Assembly (NCBI GenBank): GCA_937934775.1
Contig: CALGYL010000305.1
Coordinates: 1-19,064, forward strand
Reading direction: 5' to 3'
Source: an uncultured Clostridia bacterium
GTDB lineage: Bacteria > Bacillota > Clostridia > Christensenellales > Aristaeellaceae
Length of the DNA stretch: 19,064 nucleotides
Made by a program: the position numbers and the translations under genes
The notes under the pieces: model-generated
Databases searched by the model: none
The model's input: only the letters and a program-made list of their open reading frames with translations
Told to the model about the DNA's origin: nothing
Part shown: piece after piece, positions 15,008 through 19,064 of the stretch
Layout of the letters: each line of letters begins with the position of its first letter
Numbering within the stretch: position 1 is the first letter of the stretch

Positions 15008-16833
15008 TGCCCAGGCAGGTCGGAAAACTCGACCGGGCAGCGCTCATTGTACTCATTCTTCTGGTCATCCCCGTGGCATGGTTCGCGCTCATACTTGCGC
15101 CGATCATGATGACAGACCCGAACTTCGCGCAGTTGCTGGACGGCCTCAACGCAGCGATGGCGGAACCGCTTCGCGTCCGATGGGTGGATGCGTCGCCCAA
15201 GTATTTGCTGCTGTTCATGGGGTTGTACGCCGTGAGCATCCTCGCGTGGGCATCCTCCCGGCGCAGAACCAAGCCGCTGGAGGAATACGGCTCAGCGCGC
15301 TGGGGTGATGCGCGCCAGATCACAAAGAAGTATGCCGCGCGCGATCCCACCGCCAATCTGCTGCTTACCGCGCATTTTAAGCTGGGTTTGGATGGCCGCG
15401 CCCACCGCCGCAATCTGAACGTACTGGTGGTCGGCGGCTCCGGTTCGGGCAAGACGCGCTTCTATGCCAAACCCAATGTGATGCAGGGAAATACCTCGTT
15501 CGTGGTCACAGACCCCAAGGGCGAACTCTGCCGCGACACCGGTGGCCTGATGAAGAAGCTGGGCTACGATGTGAAGGTGATCGACCTCATCAACATGAAC
15601 CAATCTTTCGGATACAACCCACTTCAGTACATCTCTTCCGATAACGACGTTCTGCGGCTCGTGACCAACCTCATCCGCAACACCACCCCCAAGGGAACCA
15701 ATACCAATGATCCGTTCTGGGAGAAATCCGAGACGGCGCTTCTGCAAGCCCTCCTGCTCTACCTCGTCCATCAAGCCCCGGAGTACGAGCGCAACTTCGG
15801 CATGGTGATGGATATGCTTGGGGCCGCGGAGGTGCGCGAGGAGGACGAGAGCTACAAGAGTGATCTCGACATCCTGTTCGACCGGCTCGCCATGATGAAT
15901 CCCGATCACATCGCGGTCAAGCAGTACCGCATCTTCAAGATGGCGGCAGGAAAGACCGCCAAGAGCATTCTGGTATCGGTGGGGGTGCGTCTGGCGACGT
16001 TCAACCTGTCGCAGGTGACGCGCATGACGGACTTCGACGAGATGGAGATCCCCTCCATCGGGGAGCGCAAGACGGTAGTGTATTGCTGCATCCCGGACAA
16101 TGATTCCAGTTTCAACTACCTGATCGGCATGTTCTACACCCAGGTATTCCAACAGCTCTATCATCTGGCGGATTACAAGTACGGCGGCAGGCTTCCCATC
16201 CATGTTCACTTCGTGATGGACGAGTTCGCCAACGTCGCTCTTCCGGATGATTTCGAGAAGCTGCTCGCCACCATGCGCAGCCGGGAGATCAGCGTGTCCA
16301 TCATCATTCAGAATATGGCACAGCTCAAGGCGCTGTTCAAGGACAACTGGGAGAGTCTCGTCGGGAACTGCGACACCTTCCTGTACCTCGGCGGCAACGA
16401 TCAGTCCACGCACGAGTATGTCTCCAAGCTCATGGGCAAGGGCACCATCGACACAACGACCCACGGCCTCAATAAAGGCAAAAACGGCAGCTACTCGGAC
16501 AACTACCAGCAAACCGGGCGCGAACTGCTCACCTCGGACGAGGTGCGGATGCTGGACAATCGTTATGCGCTGTTGTTCATGCGCGGCGAGCGTCCCATTG
16601 CGGACGAGAAGTACAACCTGCTCAAGCATCCGAATATCGCGCACACGCCGGACGGCAACGGCAAGCTCTATCGCTACGATGGCTTGGACACGCTGCCCGA
16701 GGATATCCCCTTTGATGCCGACCGCGTGGAGGACTACATTGTGCTCGATGGCGACGAATTTGCGCAGATGCTGGCTACAGAACCCGATCCCACCGATGAA
16801 CCGACAGATGAACCCATTATGGAAAAGGAGTGA
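15004..16833 (+). CDS. traG: TraG/VirD4-family type IV coupling ATPase
   Basis: A 609-residue coupling protein. Two N-terminal membrane segments (about 12-34 and 66-84) flank a short outside loop. The cytoplasmic ATPase carries Walker A GGSGSGKT (144-151) and Walker B VHFVMDEFAN (D406, E407). Other family marks are VVTDPKGEL, YNPLQYI, NDPFWEKSETALLQALLLY, SIIIQNMAQL and the NCDTFLYLGGNDQSTHEYVSKLMGKGTI block. It pumps the relaxase-DNA complex from the cytoplasm into the secretion channel. It overlaps the upstream gene by four bases, and the Maff2 SD lies in its last codons. The acidic tail (DPTDEPTDEP) is typical. Full length, with no damage visible. Confidence 0.95.
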   Translation: MMPRQVGKLDRAALIVLILLVIPVAWFALILAPIMMTDPNFAQLLDGLNAAMAEPLRVRWVDASPKYLLLFMGLYAVSILAWASSRRRTKPLEEYGSARWGDARQITKKYAARDPTANLLLTAHFKLGLDGRAHRRNLNVLVVGGSGSGKTRFYAKPNVMQGNTSFVVTDPKGELCRDTGGLMKKLGYDVKVIDLINMNQSFGYNPLQYISSDNDVLRLVTNLIRNTTPKGTNTNDPFWEKSETALLQALLLYLVHQAPEYERNFGMVMDMLGAAEVREEDESYKSDLDILFDRLAMMNPDHIAVKQYRIFKMAAGKTAKSILVSVGVRLATFNLSQVTRMTDFDEMEIPSIGERKTVVYCCIPDNDSSFNYLIGMFYTQVFQQLYHLADYKYGGRLPIHVHFVMDEFANVALPDDFEKLLATMRSREISVSIIIQNMAQLKALFKDNWESLVGNCDTFLYLGGNDQSTHEYVSKLMGKGTIDTTTHGLNKGKNGSYSDNYQQTGRELLTSDEVRMLDNRYALLFMRGERPIADEKYNLLKHPNIAHTPDGNGKLYRYDGLDTLPEDIPFDADRVEDYIVLDGDEFAQMLATEPDPTDEPTDEPIMEKE

Positions 16834-16840
16834 CCTCATC

Positions 16841-17158
16841 ATGAAAAACGCCATCCAGAAAGCATTCCAGCGCAAGGGATTCCGTGTCTACTGCGCTCTC
16901 GCCATCATTTTCTCCTGCATGTGCGCCCTGCCCGCGCTGGCTTCCGGCGACCCGATCAAGGTCATCGGCAATCTGTCCACCTTCATGTTCTCGGTCATTC
17001 GGGCGATTGGCCTCATCCTGCTCGGATTCGGCGTGGTGCAAATCGGTCTTTCGCTAAAAAGCCACGATCCGAGCCAGCGCGCCAATGGATTCATGACGCT
17101 CGCGGGCGGCGTAATTATTATGTTTGCGAAGGAAATTCTCGATTTGATAACCAAATAA
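16841..17158 (+). CDS. Maff2-family membrane protein (pilin-like channel subunit)
   Basis: A 105-residue protein matching the Maff2 family of Tn1549-like conjugation operons. A basic N-terminus leads into a hydrophobic segment (about 15-33) ending in ALASG, a plausible signal-peptidase site. Two further membrane helices follow (about 46-70, FMFSVIRAIGLILLGFGVVQIGL, and 82-103). Size, topology and position suggest a VirB2/TrbC-like small subunit of the secretion channel, which is inference from layout. AAGGAG at 16825-16830, inside the end of traG, precedes ATG 16841 by ten bases. Reading further upstream in this frame runs through traG and is not real. Confidence 0.88.
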   Translation: MKNAIQKAFQRKGFRVYCALAIIFSCMCALPALASGDPIKVIGNLSTFMFSVIRAIGLILLGFGVVQIGLSLKSHDPSQRANGFMTLAGGVIIMFAKEILDLITK

Positions 17159-17172
17159 TTCATGATGAAAGC

Positions 17173-17202
17173 GCGGGCGGCGCGTCCTTTTGCGCCGCCC
17201 GC
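17173..17202 (+). promoter_or_regulatory. Strong GC stem-loop between Maff2 and TrbL-like genes
   Basis: GCGGGCGGCGC (17173-17183) and GCGCCGCCCGC (17192-17202) form a perfect 11-bp stem around GTCCTTTT. No T-run follows; instead the SD GGAGGTGA of the next gene starts two to three bases downstream. It probably protects the 3' end of the Maff2 message and/or limits translation of the next gene, giving more small subunit than channel protein (inference). Confidence 0.75.
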
Positions 17203-17219
17203 GGGGAGGTGAAACCCGC

Positions 17220-18065
17220 ATGGAATCCAGTGGAAACTGGGTTGTAGACAATATCGTCAATGCGCTCAATACCTGGAACGGCAAGCTGGCTGAGATCTGG
17301 CAACTCGTCACGCAGTCGCCGCAGTCCTTCAAGGGCGGCTCCGTCTGGAAGGTGATCGAGGGCATCCACGGCTCGCTGATGGCGATTGGTCTAGCGCTAC
17401 TGGTGCTGTTCTTCGTGATGGGCATCATGAAGTCCACGATGAACCTGACGGAACTCAAGCACCCGGAACAGGCGGTTCGGTTCTTCTTGCGGTTTGTGCT
17501 GGCCAAGACCGCCGTCACCTACGGCATGGACATCATGCTGGCGATCTTCAAAATCTGTCAGGGTGTGATGAACGCGGCAACCGCCCGATTCGGAAGCCTG
17601 TCGGCGGCAACGGCATCCTTGCCGGATGTGGTGAAGCAAAAGATTGTCGGCGTGGGGTTTTGGGAATCGATTCCCCTCTGGGCGGTGACGATTCTCGGCT
17701 CGCTGTTCGTCACGGTACTCTCGTTCGTCATGATCATGAGCGTCTACGGCCGTTTTTTCAGGCTTTACACCTATACCGCCCTCGCGCCCATCCCGCTCTC
17801 CACCTTCGCGGGCGAGGGCACATCCAGCGTCGGCATACACTTTTTGAAATCATACGCCGGGGTCTGTCTGGAGAGCGCCGTCATCGTCATCGCCTGCTTG
17901 ATCTTTACCGCCTTTTCATCCAGTGCCCCAGCGGGCATCAACGAAAACATGTCCGCCACCAACATCGTCTGGAGCTATGTCGGGGAGACAATCTTCTCCA
18001 TGTTGATCCTGGTCGGTGCGATCAAGATGAGCGACAGGGTGTGCAAGGAGATGATGGGGCTGTAA
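17220..18065 (+). CDS. TrbL/VirB6-like conjugation membrane protein (CD0411 type)
   Basis: A 281-residue polytopic membrane protein. Hydrophobic segments lie at about 52-70, 88-118, 152-176, 213-233 and 250-268, with a possible further one near 183-199. The N-terminus (WVVDNIVNALNTWNGKLAEIWQLVTQSPQSF) and the LAPIPLSTFAGEGTSSVG..FLKSYAGVCLESAVI segment are the pattern of the TrbL/VirB6-like protein that follows Maff2 in Tn1549-like elements. It would form the inner-membrane part of the channel. GGAGGTGA precedes ATG 17220 by seven bases. An in-frame upstream ATG at 17190 lies inside the hairpin and has no SD. The next gene expected in this operon is not found downstream on this strand. Confidence 0.85.
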   Translation: MESSGNWVVDNIVNALNTWNGKLAEIWQLVTQSPQSFKGGSVWKVIEGIHGSLMAIGLALLVLFFVMGIMKSTMNLTELKHPEQAVRFFLRFVLAKTAVTYGMDIMLAIFKICQGVMNAATARFGSLSAATASLPDVVKQKIVGVGFWESIPLWAVTILGSLFVTVLSFVMIMSVYGRFFRLYTYTALAPIPLSTFAGEGTSSVGIHFLKSYAGVCLESAVIVIACLIFTAFSSSAPAGINENMSATNIVWSYVGETIFSMLILVGAIKMSDRVCKEMMGL

Positions 18066-18308
18066 TCACTTGACCTCCTGTTCCAGATCGTCAAAAATAT
18101 CCGAGTCGAAAAAATAACGGACAGTGATCTCAAAGCCGTCGCAGAGTTTTTTGATTGTCACGATGCTGGGATTTTTCGTTGATCCGTTGATGATGTCACT
18201 CAGCGTGGATTGCGTGATGCCGGATATGTTGCTGATCCCATTGATTGTGACGCCGCGCTCCTTGCATAGGGTCAGAATGCGCTGGACGGTCGCCTGGACA
18301 ATAGTCAT
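18066..18308 (-). CDS. XRE-family HTH repressor
   Basis: An 80-residue Cro/C1-type regulator: TVQRILTLCKERGVTINGISNISGITQSTLSDIINGSTKNPSIVTIKKLCDGFEITVRYFF. The helix-turn-helix covers about 20-45, with the recognition helix in ITQSTLSDIING, and the IxTIKKLCDGFxIT helix follows. An acidic tail (DSDIFDDLEQEV) ends it. On the minus strand GGAGGAGA precedes the ATG by seven bases. Its stop directly abuts the stop of the TrbL-like gene (convergent, no gap). It is divergent from the SLOG-family gene, and two near-identical 17-bp sites lie in the intergenic region, so it likely controls both itself and that gene (inference). Confidence 0.9.
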   Translation of the reverse strand: MTIVQATVQRILTLCKERGVTINGISNISGITQSTLSDIINGSTKNPSIVTIKKLCDGFEITVRYFFDSDIFDDLEQEVK

Positions 18309-18332
18309 GCGCGTATCTCCTCCATTTGTGGT

Positions 18333-18397
18333 TTAACGCTTTACCGTTGCCCTTAGCTTATCAGGATGCTGTGACAATGATTAACGGCGCACCGTTG
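18333..18397. promoter_or_regulatory. Pair of candidate operators between the divergent XRE and SLOG genes
   Basis: TTAACGCTTTACCGTTG (18333-18349) and TTAACGGCGCACCGTTG (18381-18397) are direct repeats identical at 13 of 17 positions, with start points 48 bases apart. Each contains an inverted repeat AACG-N6-CGTT. The first lies in the leader of the XRE gene, about 25 bases upstream of its ATG. The second overlaps the -35 box of the SLOG promoter. The placement is that of repressor sites for the XRE protein (inference). Confidence 0.7.
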
Positions 18398-18423
18398 ACC
18401 GCTGCGATTGAGGGTGTTATTGT
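18395..18423 (+). promoter_or_regulatory. Promoter of the SLOG-family gene
   Basis: TTGACC (18395-18400) and TATTGT (18418-18423) are separated by 17 bases. A short inverted repeat TGTTATT/AATAACA (18415-18421 and 18442-18448) encloses the region after the -10 box. The start codon follows 40 bases after the -10 box. The -35 box overlaps the second candidate operator. Confidence 0.6.
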
Positions 18424-18463
18424 TTACGTTGTGCCACCGCAAATAACAATCGGAGGAGATACA

Positions 18464-18931
18464 ATGAGCAAAGCACTTGCATTCACCGGTCAACACATGG
18501 AATGGCTTTCATCAGATGGGCATCAGCTGAGCGCACCGTGCATCCAACTCAAGGCGCTGCTACTGGATGAAATCATGCAGAGGGCGGCGCAGGGATATGA
18601 CACCTACTATTGCAACGCAGAGCGCGGTGCAGGCATCATCTTTGGCGACATGGTACTGTGGGTAAAAGCCACCACGTACCCCGCTTTGCGATTGATCTGC
18701 GTGATACCCCATGAGGAGCAGGCGACGACGTGGTCAGATGAATGGCGCGACAGGTATTTTAAGTTGGTAGAACGAGCCGACGAAATGGTGCTCATATCCC
18801 ACCCGTACACCCACGATTGCTACCAAAAGAGCAATCGGTACATGGTGGACAACACGACGGCGCTGTTGGCCGTCTACGATGGGAGACAATCGGGGGACAC
18901 AGCTTATACCGTGGATTATTGTAACTGGTAA
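18464..18931 (+). CDS. SLOG-superfamily YpsA/DUF1273-type protein
   Basis: A 155-residue protein with the YpsA/DUF1273 pattern. It starts KALAFTGQHMEWL (the family usually has FTGHR). The IIFGDMVLWVKAT segment sits where the family has the GMALGxDxxAA motif, followed by LRLICVIPHEEQATTWSDEWRDRYFKLVERADEMVLIS and a clear SNRYMVDNTTALLAVYDGRQSGDTAYTVDY end. SLOG proteins bind nucleotide-derived ligands, and related ones act as nucleotide sensors or effectors; the role here is unknown. GGAGGAGA precedes ATG 18464 by five bases. The first-motif change (GQH for GHR) and a weakly conserved glycine segment suggest altered ligand binding. Divergent from the XRE gene. Confidence 0.82.
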   Translation: MSKALAFTGQHMEWLSSDGHQLSAPCIQLKALLLDEIMQRAAQGYDTYYCNAERGAGIIFGDMVLWVKATTYPALRLICVIPHEEQATTWSDEWRDRYFKLVERADEMVLISHPYTHDCYQKSNRYMVDNTTALLAVYDGRQSGDTAYTVDYCNW

Positions 18932-18985
18932 ACTAAAATGGCGGGTTTGTGGCAAACAAAAATCCCTACTATTTTCCAAATAAAA

Positions 18986-19031
18986 GGCCACGGTTTATAC
19001 TTTGAAAAGAGAGTATACAACCGAGGTGGCC
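18986..19031. repeat. Composite inverted repeat before the right-edge gene
   Basis: GGCCAC and GTGGCC close the outside. After a three-base bulge, GGTTTATACT pairs with AGTATACAACC with one bulged C, around TTGAAAAGAG. The SD GAGGTGG of the next start lies in the right arm, so the structure could hide that ribosome binding site or serve as a terminal or regulatory hairpin of a transposase gene. Apart from this repeat I see nothing definite in 18932-19034. Confidence 0.6.
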
Positions 19032-19034
19032 GGA

Positions 19035-19064
19035 ATGGTAGGGACAACGATGTACGTGAAGATA
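19035..19064 (+). CDS. Start of a gene cut by the window edge, possibly a transposase
   Basis: ATG 19035 follows GAGGTGG (19023-19029) by five bases and opens MVGTTMYVKI before the window ends. From memory, MYVKI or MYVRx resembles the first residues of IS1634-type DDE transposases, but ten residues cannot establish this. The imperfect inverted repeat just upstream would fit such a gene. Confidence 0.35.
   Translation, partial: MVGTTMYVKI

Noticed and set aside
16247..16840. N-terminal extension of the Maff2 frame
   Set aside because: The upstream part overlaps traG in another frame and is Arg/Ser/Thr-rich shadow sequence. The Maff2 signal peptide and SD mark ATG 16841.
15292..16875. 527-codon open frame on the minus strand
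   Set aside because: It lies opposite traG, whose motifs are intact. Its residues are the mirror of traG codon use, with no domain and no SD.

Overview
The window is an internal piece of an integrative and conjugative element (or conjugative transposon) of the Tn1549-like type found in gut Clostridia and related Firmicutes. The evidence is the gene set and its order: a giant SNF2-type helicase/N6-adenine-methylase protein, an XF1762-like small protein, a DUF3991/TOPRIM primase-like protein, MobC, a MOBP relaxase, PcfB (DUF3801), TraG/VirD4, Maff2 and a TrbL/VirB6-like membrane protein. Base composition is fairly GC-rich and the recurring ribosome binding site is GAGGTGA or AAGGAGG, which fits a high-GC member of the Clostridia. 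No taxon-specific marker gene is present.

Layout: 1-120 holds two hairpins, one of them a likely terminator. 121-8791 is a DNA-processing block (helicase/methylase, XF1762-like, membrane-anchored small protein, TOPRIM protein). 8792-8892 is a gene-free, palindrome-rich stretch. 8893-10764 looks like cargo: an AbrB/PIN toxin-antitoxin pair with its own consensus promoter, followed by a TupA-like ATP-grasp gene. 10685-12713 is the relaxosome block (small unknown protein, MobC, relaxase). 12729-14201 holds an unknown protein and a radical SAM protein. 14212-18065 is the start of the type IV secretion operon (PcfB, small protein, TraG coupling ATPase, Maff2, TrbL-like). 18066-18931 is a divergent pair, an XRE repressor and a SLOG/YpsA-family (DUF1273) protein, which interrupts the expected run towards VirB4. 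The right edge holds the first ten codons of another gene, possibly a transposase.

How the genes would work together (inference from families): MobC and the relaxase nick oriT, PcfB hands the relaxosome to TraG, and Maff2 and the TrbL-like protein form part of the inner-membrane channel. The helicase/methylase and the TOPRIM protein handle or protect the transferred DNA. The toxin-antitoxin pair and the XRE/SLOG pair would be maintenance or regulatory modules. Integrase, VirB4 and the element ends are not in this window.

The most unusual signal is a palindromic DNA family with core GCCANATGGC. It occurs as five exact 36-bp-spaced copies (plus one decayed copy) inside the helicase gene, once in the linker of the relaxase gene in a different codon phase, and once in the gene-free stretch after the TOPRIM gene. 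A second unusual signal is a pair of near-identical 17-bp sites between the divergent XRE and SLOG genes.
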